DNA from: Capsulimonas sp.
GTDB lineage: Bacteria; Armatimonadota; Armatimonadia; Armatimonadales; Capsulimonadaceae
Length of the DNA: 7,576 nucleotides
Assembly: GCA_025963815.1 (NCBI GenBank)
Contig: JAOQAA010000693.1
Coordinates: forward strand, 1 to 7,576
Reading direction: 5' to 3'
Position 1 is the first letter of the stretch; every line of letters begins with the position of its first letter. This document shows positions 1 to 5,893 of the stretch, one piece after another. The translations under genes were made by a program, and so were the position numbers. The notes beneath the pieces are model-generated. The model did no database searches, was not told the origin of the DNA, and saw only the letters and a program-made list of their open reading frames with translations.

Positions 1-852
1 CGGCGGGTCGGCGGCATCGGCCACCTCGCCGCGCAGGAGGACACGCCGTTTGCGCTTGGCGGGGTCCGGCTTCGGCACCGCCGACAGCAGCGCCTCGGTG
101 TACGGGTGCAACGGTTCCGCGTACAGCTCGATCGTCGGCGCGAGTTCGACCATCTTCCCGACGTACATCACCGCCACGCGGTCGCTGACCTGACGCACGG
201 CGCCCAGGTCGTGTGCGATAAAGATCAGCGCGACGCCCATGTCTCGCTGAACCTTCTGGAACAGATCCAAAATCTGCGCTCGGATCGAGACATCAAGCGC
301 GCTCACCGGCTCGTCGGCGACGATCAGCTTCGGGCGCAGCGCGAGCGCCCGCGCGATCCCGATCCGCTGCCGCTGACCGCCGCTGAACTCATGTGGATAA
401 CGCGAGATCGATTCGGCGGGAAGCCCCACCAGCCCCAGCAGCCGAGACACCTCGGCCTTCACTTCCGATTTCGGTACGATCTTGTGCGCCAGCAGCGGCT
501 CGGACAAGATCGCGCCGACATTCTGCCGTGGGTCCAGCGACGCGAACGGATCCTGAAACACAATCTGCATCTGCGTCCGGTTGCGTCGCAACGTCTCGCG
601 CGGCCACGTCAAAACATCCTCGCCTGCGAACACGACCGTCCCGCCTGTCGGCTCGATCAAGCGCAAAATACATCGCCCAAGCGTCGACTTCCCGCACCCC
701 GATTCCCCGACCAAGCCCAGAGTCTCTGCTGGATTGAGAGTCAGATCGACCCCATCAACGGCGCGGACCTGATCCACGACATGCGTGAACGGCCCCGTCT
801 GGCGAGAAAGAGGATAATGCTTGGTGAGATTGGTGACTTCGAGGAGTGGCAT
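1..852 (-). CDS. Peptide-type ABC transporter ATP-binding protein, DppF/OppF-like (3' end outside window)
   Basis: Cytoplasmic ATPase subunit of an ABC importer of the oligopeptide/dipeptide (or nickel) class; it would power uptake through two membrane permeases not in this window. The 284 residues present carry the whole nucleotide-binding domain: Walker A GESGCGKST (49-57), Q-loop FQDPFASLDP (Q100), signature FSGGQRQR (156-163), Walker B LIVADEP (176-182) with catalytic E181, D-loop SALD (184-187) and switch H214 in IAHD. The family-specific HPYTEALLSAVP segment (249-260) marks the oligo_HPY extension of DppD/DppF/OppD/OppF. The LxVxNLTKHYPL opening and the FASLDPR stretch favour DppF/OppF over the D partner. 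The reading frame is still open at base 1; the family usually runs to about 320-340 residues. The ATG at 852 gives the usual N-terminus, but no clear Shine-Dalgarno precedes it. The usual DppD/OppD partner is not immediately upstream, so it lies beyond the left edge or elsewhere. Substrate cannot be told from the sequence. Confidence 0.95.
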   Translation of the reverse strand, partial: MPLLEVTNLTKHYPLSRQTGPFTHVVDQVRAVDGVDLTLNPAETLGLVGESGCGKSTLGRCILRLIEPTGGTVVFAGEDVLTWPRETLRRNRTQMQIVFQDPFASLDPRQNVGAILSEPLLAHKIVPKSEVKAEVSRLLGLVGLPAESISRYPHEFSGGQRQRIGIARALALRPKLIVADEPVSALDVSIRAQILDLFQKVQRDMGVALIFIAHDLGAVRQVSDRVAVMYVGKMVELAPTIELYAEPLHPYTEALLSAVPKPDPAKRKRRVLLRGEVADAADPP

Positions 853-963
853 GGTGAAATAGGTTCGTGACTGATCGGTAGAGATATCGTTTAGCTGAAA
901 ATACGTCGGATGTTTCGCGCTCCATGGAGGATACGCTTGCTTCCGACTCAATAATCTTTAATC
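853..963. other. Intergenic gap upstream of the ABC ATPase
   Basis: This 111-bp gap separates the stop of the 90-residue protein from the ABC ATPase start, both on the minus strand. It is more AT-rich than its surroundings. I see no convincing -35/-10 pair, no terminator hairpin with a T-run and no strong ribosome-binding site next to the ATG at 852. The ATPase may have its own promoter here, but none can be pinned down by eye. Confidence 0.4.
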
Positions 964-1236
964 TCATTGGACGGAGGCGTTGCGGGCAGCGATTTTGGCT
1001 CGTCGTTCCCAAGTCTCTTCAGTGACCGGATGTGCAGGCAATCGAATGGAAGCTTGAAGAAGTTCGATAATCTGTTCACGGCTATGAATGGCGAATGGAG
1101 GCTCAGGAAGATCGGCGATTGAATCTTCTTCTTCCGGATCGACGATCAGACGCAATTTGTGGCCGGCAAATGCGCCGCTCATCAGAAGATTTGTCAATTC
1201 CTGATCGGTTCCATCAATGACTTTGGCTTGCGACAT
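964..1236 (-). CDS. Small hypothetical protein, 90 residues, antitoxin-like
   Basis: A 90-residue acidic-to-neutral protein that I do not recognise as a named family. It opens with a short predicted strand and helix (MSQAKVIDGTDQELTNLL), then a hydrophobic strand (KLRLIV, about 27-32), an acidic linker (PEEEDSIADLPEP) and a C-terminal helical part with an ERRAKIAARN tail. Small proteins of this build, with an N-terminal beta-strand/helix and a charged tail, are common as antitoxins or their relatives, but this is resemblance only and no toxin-like gene adjoins it. The start is well supported: GGAG (1244-1247) lies seven bases before the ATG, and a candidate -10 hexamer sits just upstream. It is 68 bp downstream of the sigma factor stop, so it could be the tail of that operon or separately transcribed. 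Confidence 0.7.
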   Translation of the reverse strand: MSQAKVIDGTDQELTNLLMSGAFAGHKLRLIVDPEEEDSIADLPEPPFAIHSREQIIELLQASIRLPAHPVTEETWERRAKIAARNASVQ

Positions 1237-1262
1237 AAGGTATCTCCGGTCGATTGCTCTCT

Positions 1263-1268
1263 ATCATA
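1263..1268 (-). promoter_or_regulatory. Candidate -10 element for the 90-residue protein
   Basis: Read on the minus strand these bases are TATGAT, one mismatch from the sigma-70 -10 consensus, in an AT-rich stretch between the sigma factor stop and the small gene. A start point about seven bases downstream would leave a leader of roughly 20 bases containing the GGAG ribosome-binding site. No good -35 hexamer is found 16-18 bp upstream, so support is weak. Confidence 0.3.
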
Positions 1269-1304
1269 ATCGTACCACATAATAGTGATTTTGGAATTTT
1301 TGCG

Positions 1305-2294
1305 TTAGATTGACCCCATTCCGAACGCCGGAAACAGACCCGCGCCGGTCGGCGGCACAAACGTAGTAATCTTCGCGATTGTATTGTCTTGGATGTCGAG
1401 CACCTGAATCGAGTGCGGGCGCCAGGGCGCGTCTGGCTCTTTGCCGCGAACGTAGATGGCGAACGCGGGACGGCCGTTTGCCGAAGTCTGAACGAGCCGA
1501 AAGGCTCCGTAGGATTTGGAGGTCCAGGCCCAGGAGATGAACGCTCGGATGGCGCCCTTTCCAAAGTACCATTCGGTCCATGGCGGCATGCTGAGAACGG
1601 CGTCTTCTCGGAGAACGGCGGCGAATTTGTCCAGGTCTTTGATCTCCCATGCCTCCATGTACCGATCGAGCAGCGCGTTTTGGGAGGCGCTGGGCGCGGA
1701 GACGGCGCGCTGCTCGGCCGGCATCGATTTGGCGAGTGTCGCGCGGGCGCGCTGCAGGGCGCTGTTGACGGCGGTGGTGGACGCTTCGAGCAGTGCGGCT
1801 GTTTCCGACGCCGGCCAGCCCAGGACATCACACAGCAGCAGCGCGGCGCGCTGGCGCGCGGGGAGATACTGGATCGCGGCGATGAACGCGAGCTCGACGG
1901 ACTCGCGCATTTCATAACGCGCGTGCGGTCCCGGCGCCGCGTCGGCGACGCTCTCCCAAAGGCGATCGGGATACGGCTCCAGCCAGGAAATCTCCATCGC
2001 CGCGCCGCCCATGGGCATCCCATGGGCAGGCGGGCCGAGAACCTCGGGCAGGACGCGGCGCGTGCGGGCGCGGCGTGACAGGGCGTTGAGGCAGGTGTTG
2101 GTCGCGATCCGATAGAGCCAGCCGCGCGCCGCCCCGGCGCCTGTGTACTGGGCGAAGCCCGTCCAGGCGCGCAGGTATGTCTCCTGAACACAGTCTTCGG
2201 CGTCGTGGAGCGACCCCAGCATCCGATAGCAGTGCAGGTGCAGCGCGGGCCGATGCCGCTCCGTCAGGTCTTGAAACACGTCGCGATCCGTCAT
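1305..2294 (-). CDS. ECF-type RNA polymerase sigma-70 factor with C-terminal SnoaL-like domain
   Basis: A 329-residue alternative sigma factor that would direct RNA polymerase to its own promoter set. Sigma region 2 spans about residues 8-75 (HCYRMLGSLHDAEDCVQETYLRAW followed by RGWLYRIATNTCLN). A linker carries the WLEPYPD motif (105-110 region). Region 4 is about 130-188, with the helix-turn-helix in GWPASETAALLEASTTAVNSALQRAR. Residues about 205-320 form a SnoaL/NTF2-like domain, with WEIKDLDKFAAVLREDAVLSMPP typical of its start. This layout and the WLEPYPD linker match the TIGR02960 (SigX5-like) ECF group, in which the tail is thought to regulate activity in place of a separate anti-sigma factor. 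The ATG at 2294 is chosen because the sigma homology begins there and it overlaps the SDR stop as ATGA. No good ribosome-binding site lies within 10 bases, so translation probably depends on coupling to the SDR gene. The frame stays open far upstream, but that extension is antisense-frame shadow of the SDR gene. Confidence 0.93.
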   Translation of the reverse strand: MTDRDVFQDLTERHRPALHLHCYRMLGSLHDAEDCVQETYLRAWTGFAQYTGAGAARGWLYRIATNTCLNALSRRARTRRVLPEVLGPPAHGMPMGGAAMEISWLEPYPDRLWESVADAAPGPHARYEMRESVELAFIAAIQYLPARQRAALLLCDVLGWPASETAALLEASTTAVNSALQRARATLAKSMPAEQRAVSAPSASQNALLDRYMEAWEIKDLDKFAAVLREDAVLSMPPWTEWYFGKGAIRAFISWAWTSKSYGAFRLVQTSANGRPAFAIYVRGKEPDAPWRPHSIQVLDIQDNTIAKITTFVPPTGAGLFPAFGMGSI

Positions 2295-3043
2295 GGCGCT
2301 GGGTATGGCTCCACTCCCTTTCCGGAGACGACAAACACGCCGCCAGTTCGCTCGGTCGGATTCGTCATGATCCCAACCAGCGCATTCGCATAATCCTGGA
2401 GCGTCAGAGGGAAATCCATGCCCTGAATAAAGTCGGCTTCGGAGATTCCCAAACGCGATGCGTATCCCGCCACGCCCGCCTTTCCGATCTCCGTTTCGGG
2501 CATGAGGCGCCCCGGCGCCAGCGCCACGAATTTTATGCCCAAATCCGCGCGGTCCGCTTCGCTCTGGCAGTAATCCGCCATAAACATCTGCATCCGTTTC
2601 GCTCCCGCATAGCCGCCCGAAATGGTCGACCCACCGACAGCCGCTCCGCTCGAAACCAGGATCACCATCGCGCCGGGCGCCAGAGGCGCGCGCAGCGCGG
2701 CTCGGCAGAACAGAAAGGACAAGCGAACATCGGTGTTCCAATTGCGCGAAAACTCGTCCCACGTCTGCTCGTGGATTGGCCCGATGCTTGGGATTGCGCC
2801 GGCGCATAGCACCAGCACATCCGGCCGCATGGCCTCGAAGACACGGTCCGGCGCATCTTCGTGTGTCGCGTCCAGCGACAGAGTTTGGACGCCCGAAACC
2901 TCTCTCGCGGTCTCCCCCAGCGAATCGGGCCGCCGCCCGACGGCCAGCACCTTCGCCCCTTCGTCCTTCGCCGTCCGCACGATCACCCGGCCCAGCCCAC
3001 GGCTTCCGCCGATCACCACGACATTCTTGTTCTCAAGCTGCAT
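2291..3043 (-). CDS. SDR family NAD(P)-dependent oxidoreductase
   Basis: A 250-residue cytoplasmic short-chain dehydrogenase/reductase of classical length with a Rossmann fold. The cofactor glycine motif is GGSRGLG (12-18); the arginines after the second strand (GRRPD, 36-40) favour NADP(H). D58 is the adenine-ring Asp, and CAGA (80-83) replaces the usual NNAG. The catalytic set is N103, S131/S132, Y145 and K149 in YAGAK. PGR at 177-179 follows the usual beta-strand 6. The end (GGVFVVSGKG) also fits the family. Substrate is not predictable. Its stop overlaps the start of the ECF sigma gene by four bases, so the two are almost certainly cotranscribed. The ATG at 3043 is preceded at about ten bases by AAGGGA. 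The leader holds an 8-bp inverted repeat and, farther out, two copies of a short palindrome, either of which might be an operator. Confidence 0.93.
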   Translation of the reverse strand: MQLENKNVVVIGGSRGLGRVIVRTAKDEGAKVLAVGRRPDSLGETAREVSGVQTLSLDATHEDAPDRVFEAMRPDVLVLCAGAIPSIGPIHEQTWDEFSRNWNTDVRLSFLFCRAALRAPLAPGAMVILVSSGAAVGGSTISGGYAGAKRMQMFMADYCQSEADRADLGIKFVALAPGRLMPETEIGKAGVAGYASRLGISEADFIQGMDFPLTLQDYANALVGIMTNPTERTGGVFVVSGKGVEPYPAP

Positions 3044-3048
3044 TGGAA

Positions 3049-3091
3049 AATTGTCCCTTCACGCGGTGTGCGTTCTCTTTCTAGGACAATT
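3049..3091. repeat. Inverted repeat in the SDR-sigma leader
   Basis: AATTGTCC (3049-3056) and GGACAATT (3084-3091) are exact 8-bp inverted arms with 27 bp between them, beginning six bases upstream of the SDR ATG. The near arm lies next to the AAGGGA ribosome-binding site, so a transcript covering both could fold and partly occlude it; alternatively the arms could be protein half-sites. No experimental or family evidence decides this. Confidence 0.45.
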
Positions 3092-3122
3092 CCCGGCAGG
3101 CAAAGTCATCGGTCGGGAACGA

Positions 3123-3148
3123 CTGAATTCATCGGCTCTCTGAATTCA
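3123..3148. repeat. Duplicated palindrome between the RHH-like gene and the SDR gene
   Basis: The 9-bp sequence CTGAATTCA occurs at 3123-3131 and again at 3140-3148, a period of 17 bp. Each copy contains the 8-bp palindrome TGAATTCA. The second copy overlaps the stop codon of the small RHH-like gene. Evenly spaced palindromes upstream of an operon can be operator sites; chance is also possible for so short a word. Confidence 0.35.
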
Positions 3149-3415
3149 CCGCCGCCCCTGCTCCGCGCGCCAGCGGGCGATGTTGTTTTGCATCTCTTCG
3201 TGCTCGCGCTCACGCTCGGCGATTTCCTCGGGATCGTCGGTAGGCGCTTCGCCGCGCAGCGTGCTGATCTGGGAGGCCGTGGCGCGCGGCGGCTGCGCAG
3301 GCGCGAGCTGGGCGATCAGGCGGCGCAGGAGGCCTTCGCGGCTCACGCCTTCGGAGCGCGCGCGGCTCTCCAGCAGCGCCAATTCTTCCTCGGTCAGTTC
3401 CAGCGTGACGGTCAT
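3146..3415 (-). CDS. Small ribbon-helix-helix-like (CopG/antitoxin-like) protein
   Basis: An 89-residue protein whose first half reads as strand-helix-helix: MTVTLELTEEELALLESRA, then GVSREGLLRRLIAQL, as in ribbon-helix-helix DNA-binding antitoxins and CopG-like repressors. A proline/alanine linker follows, then a very charged helical tail (EEIAEREREHEEMQ and onwards) of the sort that binds a partner toxin. No toxin gene adjoins it on either side. The start at 3415 is preferred over an in-frame ATG at 3445: GGAG (3423-3426) lies seven bases before 3415, the strand begins there, and the longer form would run into the divergent promoter. If it binds DNA and regulates itself, its site would be in the region shared with the divergent glucanase promoter. 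Family assignment is by pattern, not by a diagnostic motif. Confidence 0.72.
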   Translation of the reverse strand: MTVTLELTEEELALLESRARSEGVSREGLLRRLIAQLAPAQPPRATASQISTLRGEAPTDDPEEIAEREREHEEMQNNIARWRAEQGRR

Positions 3416-3436
3416 CGTCGATCTCCAATATTCTTC

Positions 3437-3465
3437 TTGACACATGAATAACTCTAGAGTATAAT
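3437..3465 (+). promoter_or_regulatory. Perfect-consensus sigma-70 promoter for the glucanase operon
   Basis: TTGACA (3437-3442) and TATAAT (3460-3465) are separated by exactly 17 bp, the full vegetative consensus. Transcription would start near 3472, giving a leader of about 148 bases before the glucanase GTG. The plus-strand ATG at 3464 lies inside the -10 box, so it cannot be in this transcript; this argues for the downstream start. On the other strand AGTATA (3458-3463) reads TATACT, a possible -10 for the divergent small RHH-like gene, so the two promoters may overlap. Confidence 0.85.
3451..3460. promoter_or_regulatory. Candidate operator palindrome inside the promoter spacer
   Basis: ACTCTAGAGT is a perfect 10-bp palindrome lying within the 17-bp spacer and touching the first base of the -10 box. 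A protein bound here would block the consensus promoter and probably also the divergent RHH-like gene. Position makes it a reasonable operator candidate; no known binding site is recognised. Confidence 0.4.
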
Positions 3466-3471
3466 GAGCTT

Positions 3472-3619
3472 GCCCGGATTTTCGTATCTGGGCTCTGGAT
3501 ATTATATCCGGTCTTGTTGCTTTGATTGCAATTTAGAATTGGTCGCGGCGGCGCGCCCGTGCGCGGCTTTCCGTGCGCGAAGTATTCAGAGGCAGTTCTG
3601 TCGACAAAGGAGTGATGCT
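3472..3619 (+). promoter_or_regulatory. 5' leader of the glucanase gene
   Basis: About 148 bases from the predicted transcription start to the GTG. It contains a compact hairpin-forming palindrome GGATATTATATCC (3497-3509) and an alternative, longer-range pairing of CCGGAT (3474-3479) with ATCCGG (3506-3511); both use the same ATCC bases, so they exclude each other. A 9-bp direct repeat CCGTGCGCG is at 3557-3565 and 3571-3579. No known riboswitch is recognised, and no T-run follows the hairpins. Confidence 0.35.
3606..3612 (+). promoter_or_regulatory. Ribosome-binding site that sets the glucanase start
   Basis: AAAGGAG lies seven bases before GTG at 3620, which begins a canonical signal peptide (VKRIIAILW...). 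An out-of-frame ATG at 3615 between them would encode only two residues (ATGCTGTGA). This site favours GTG 3620 over the far-upstream in-frame ATG at 3464. Confidence 0.85.
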
Positions 3620-5815
3620 GTGAAGAGAATTATTGCAATCCTGTGGTGCGTTGGCGCGATCGCCGCCGCATCCGTGTTCTTCGCCGCGCCGGCGCGGGCG
3701 CAGTTCAGTTCGGGCGTTTTGTATCGATTGGCTTGCAAGACGGGCGGAAACTATCTGGACAACGGCGGGTCGGTGACGCTGAGCGCGAATATGGGCCAGT
3801 GGTCGAATGCGCCGGGCAACGCAAACCAGCAGTGGCGGTTCATCAGCCTGGCGGGCGGCAAGTGGCAGCTGATCTCGGCGACTAGCGGCATGGCGCTGGA
3901 CAACGGCGGATCGACGGCCAATGGCGCTGTGGTGAAGCAGTACACGTCGTCCACCAGCAATACCAATCAGGCGTGGACCATTACCAGCGCCGGCGGCGGA
4001 TACTATCAATTGGTCTGCGCCTCCAGCGGCAAGGCGCTCGACAACTCCGGATCGACTTCGAACGGAACCGTCGTCTACCAATGGGACGCCATCGCCGGGA
4101 ACACGAACCAGCAGTGGCTGATCACCCCCGTGCAGATCGGCGCCGCGACCCCGTTTACGAGTTACGAGGCCGAAACGGCGACCCTGGGCGGCGGCGCGAC
4201 AAGCGTTGCGCTGACATCGGCGCCGACCACCAAGTTCACCAGCCCGCAATTGGAAGCGTCGGGGCACGCCTACGCGCATCTCGCGGCGAATGGGCAGTAT
4301 GTGCGCTGGACCAATAACACCGGCCAAAACGTCAGCGCCCTCAACGTGCGGTACTCAATCCCGGATTCGGTGGGCGGCGGCGGGATTACGTCCACGCTCA
4401 ATCTTTATGTGAACGGCGCGTTCCGGCAGACGATCGCCGTCAACTCCAAGCAGACCTGGGTGTATGAGACGGACGCCAACTATGACGGCTTCAATCAAAC
4501 GCCGTCGTCGGGCAATCCTCACGTCTTTTGGGATGAGGCGCATACCTTTATCAGTGGAGCGGCTGTGACTCCGGGCAGCACGATCACACTTCAGAAAGAC
4601 GCGGCGAACTCAGCGTCTTACTATAATGTCGATGTCGTCGATCTGGAAGCGCCCCCGGCCGCTCTGACGCAGCCGGCGAACTCGCTCAGCATCGCCAGTT
4701 ACGGCGCGGTGGCGAACAACAGCGGCGTGGACAGCCGCACGGCGATCCAAAATTGTATTAATGACGCGCAGACACAAGGCAAAAGCGTCTGGATCCCCAC
4801 GGGCGTATTCTATCTGAATGGAACGTCGGGCCTGTCGGCGAATGGGATCACGATCCAGGGCGCGGGCATGTGGTACAGCACGATCTACTACAACCCCACC
4901 CTTCCCGCCGCTTCCACCAACAATGTGATCCAGCCAAATTCCTGCACGCTCAAAAACTTCGCGATCGACGGCAACGCCGTGTCCAATAACGCGGCCGGCG
5001 GCAACGGCGGCGCGATCAATATCAAGGGAAGCAACTGGCTGATCGACAGCCTTTGGATCCAGCATGAGGGCGCGGGCGTCTGGGCGGATGGAACGAACGG
5101 TCTTGTCCAGAACTGTCGCCTCGGCAACACCTGGGCCGACGGGATCAACCTGAACAACGGCAACACCAACAATGTCGGCAACAACCTGACCGCCCAAAAC
5201 AATTTCGTCCGTGGTTCGGGCGACGACGGCATTGCGATCAACGACGACTCAACTTCGCAGCAGATGACCTCGATCACGGTTCTGAACAACACCGTCGTGG
5301 CGCCCTGGTGGGCGAACAACATCGGTATTTATGGAGGGACCAACGACTTCGTCGCGAATAACCTCTGCACCGATTCCGTCAAGGAGTACGGGATCAGCGT
5401 CGGCGTCTTCGCGGGCAACGGCTCGCCGGGCTCGCTCCTGACGGCCTATATCGAAGGCAACACGATCCTGCGCGGCGGCAGCTACGGCTACGCGATCAAG
5501 TTCCCCGGCATGGGCGTCGGCGTCTCGGGAACGACTTCGTCCGTGCAGAACGTCACGGTCTGCGGCAACACGATCTCGGGGTCGATGTTCGACGGCATGA
5601 ATGTCTACTCTGGAACAAACATGGGCATTTACTACAACAACATCGCGTCGCCCGGCCTCGCCGGAATCGTCATCGACGCCGGCGCGCATGGGAACGCCTC
5701 GTTCATCGACGACATCGTGCAGGGCCTGAATGCCGGCCAGCCCGCCTACACCAAGAACGCGCCCGCCGCGAACTTCTCGACCAGCGGTTTCGGCAATATC
5801 GGCTTTACACCCTAA
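3620..5815 (+). CDS. Secreted multidomain alpha-glucanase, GH87 (mycodextranase/alpha-1,3-glucanase)-like
   Basis: A 731-residue exported glycoside hydrolase, most likely cutting alpha-1,3-glucan or mixed alpha-1,3/1,4-glucan (nigeran), as in fungal walls. Residues 1-27 are a Sec signal peptide (KR, hydrophobic core, cleavage after ARA). Residues about 29-172 form a ricin-type beta-trefoil lectin with three lobes: LDNGGS/LDNGGS/LDNSGS and QxW motifs NQQW (69-72), NQAW (116-119), NQQW (163-166), each 47 residues apart. About 178-345 is a CBM6/35-like beta-sandwich (YEAETATLGG at its start, YYNVDVVDLE at its end) of the kind found in GH87 enzymes. About 356-731 is a right-handed beta-helix opening SIASYGAVANNSGVDSRTAI, like the pectate-lyase-3 fold, with asparagine-rich turns. 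D507 (WADGIN) and D535/D536 (GSGDDGIAIN) match the one-plus-two aspartate catalytic arrangement reported for GH87 alpha-1,3-glucanases. The GH87 call rests on this motif pattern; another beta-helix enzyme is possible. First gene of a two-gene operon driven by a consensus promoter. Confidence 0.88.
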   Translation: MKRIIAILWCVGAIAAASVFFAAPARAQFSSGVLYRLACKTGGNYLDNGGSVTLSANMGQWSNAPGNANQQWRFISLAGGKWQLISATSGMALDNGGSTANGAVVKQYTSSTSNTNQAWTITSAGGGYYQLVCASSGKALDNSGSTSNGTVVYQWDAIAGNTNQQWLITPVQIGAATPFTSYEAETATLGGGATSVALTSAPTTKFTSPQLEASGHAYAHLAANGQYVRWTNNTGQNVSALNVRYSIPDSVGGGGITSTLNLYVNGAFRQTIAVNSKQTWVYETDANYDGFNQTPSSGNPHVFWDEAHTFISGAAVTPGSTITLQKDAANSASYYNVDVVDLEAPPAALTQPANSLSIASYGAVANNSGVDSRTAIQNCINDAQTQGKSVWIPTGVFYLNGTSGLSANGITIQGAGMWYSTIYYNPTLPAASTNNVIQPNSCTLKNFAIDGNAVSNNAAGGNGGAINIKGSNWLIDSLWIQHEGAGVWADGTNGLVQNCRLGNTWADGINLNNGNTNNVGNNLTAQNNFVRGSGDDGIAINDDSTSQQMTSITVLNNTVVAPWWANNIGIYGGTNDFVANNLCTDSVKEYGISVGVFAGNGSPGSLLTAYIEGNTILRGGSYGYAIKFPGMGVGVSGTTSSVQNVTVCGNTISGSMFDGMNVYSGTNMGIYYNNIASPGLAGIVIDAGAHGNASFIDDIVQGLNAGQPAYTKNAPAANFSTSGFGNIGFTP

Positions 5816-5821
5816 AGGAGG
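5814..5821 (+). promoter_or_regulatory. Strong Shine-Dalgarno displaced from the next gene
   Basis: AAAGGAGG overlaps the glucanase stop codon and is as strong a Shine-Dalgarno as occurs, yet the next supported start (ATG 5894) is 72 bases away. Eight bases after it is a TTG at 5830, the first codon of a 70-codon frame that runs into the next gene out of frame and encodes nothing recognisable. Either the site feeds a short leader peptide, or it helps ribosomes reach the downstream gene past the hairpin. Confidence 0.6.
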
Positions 5822-5829
5822 AAATACGA

Positions 5830-5873
5830 TTGGCCGGGCGCAATATAACCATAGAGTATATGCGCCCGGCCAA
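5830..5873 (+). other. Intercistronic hairpin, perfect 13-bp stem
   Basis: TTGGCCGGGCGCA (5830-5842) and TGCGCCCGGCCAA (5861-5873) are perfect inverted arms around an 18-base AT-rich loop. The stem is long and GC-rich, but no T-run follows, so it is not a standard intrinsic terminator. It sits between two genes that otherwise look cotranscribed, and could reduce read-through, stabilise the upstream mRNA end, or limit ribosome access to the downstream gene. It could also be a copy of a dispersed palindromic repeat. Confidence 0.8.
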
Positions 5874-5893
5874 CGAAAGGTTTGCAACGCTCC

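Noticed and set aside
106..870. A 254-codon plus-strand frame over the ABC ATPase
   Set aside because: It is the complement of a gene with all ABC ATPase motifs in order; the frame itself is Arg/Gln-rich with no motif.
2295..2807. A 171-residue N-terminal extension of the sigma factor
   Set aside because: Sigma homology begins at the ATG at 2294; the extension is Arg/Gly-rich and lies wholly inside the SDR gene in another frame.
3416..3445. Ten extra N-terminal residues on the small RHH-like protein
   Set aside because: The ATG at 3445 lacks a good ribosome-binding site, whereas ATG 3415 has GGAG at seven bases and coincides with the first strand of the fold.
3437..3465. A mobile-element end, given the sharp change from minus-strand to plus-strand genes here
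   Set aside because: No terminal inverted repeats, target duplication or transposase were found; the divergent arrangement is explained by the promoter.
3464..3619. A longer glucanase starting at ATG 3464
   Set aside because: That ATG is inside the -10 box, the added 52 residues match nothing, and GTG 3620 has a strong ribosome-binding site followed at once by a signal peptide.
5830..5873. The hairpin as a rho-independent terminator
   Set aside because: No T-run follows the stem (the next bases are CGAAAGG), and the 18-base loop is long for a terminator.
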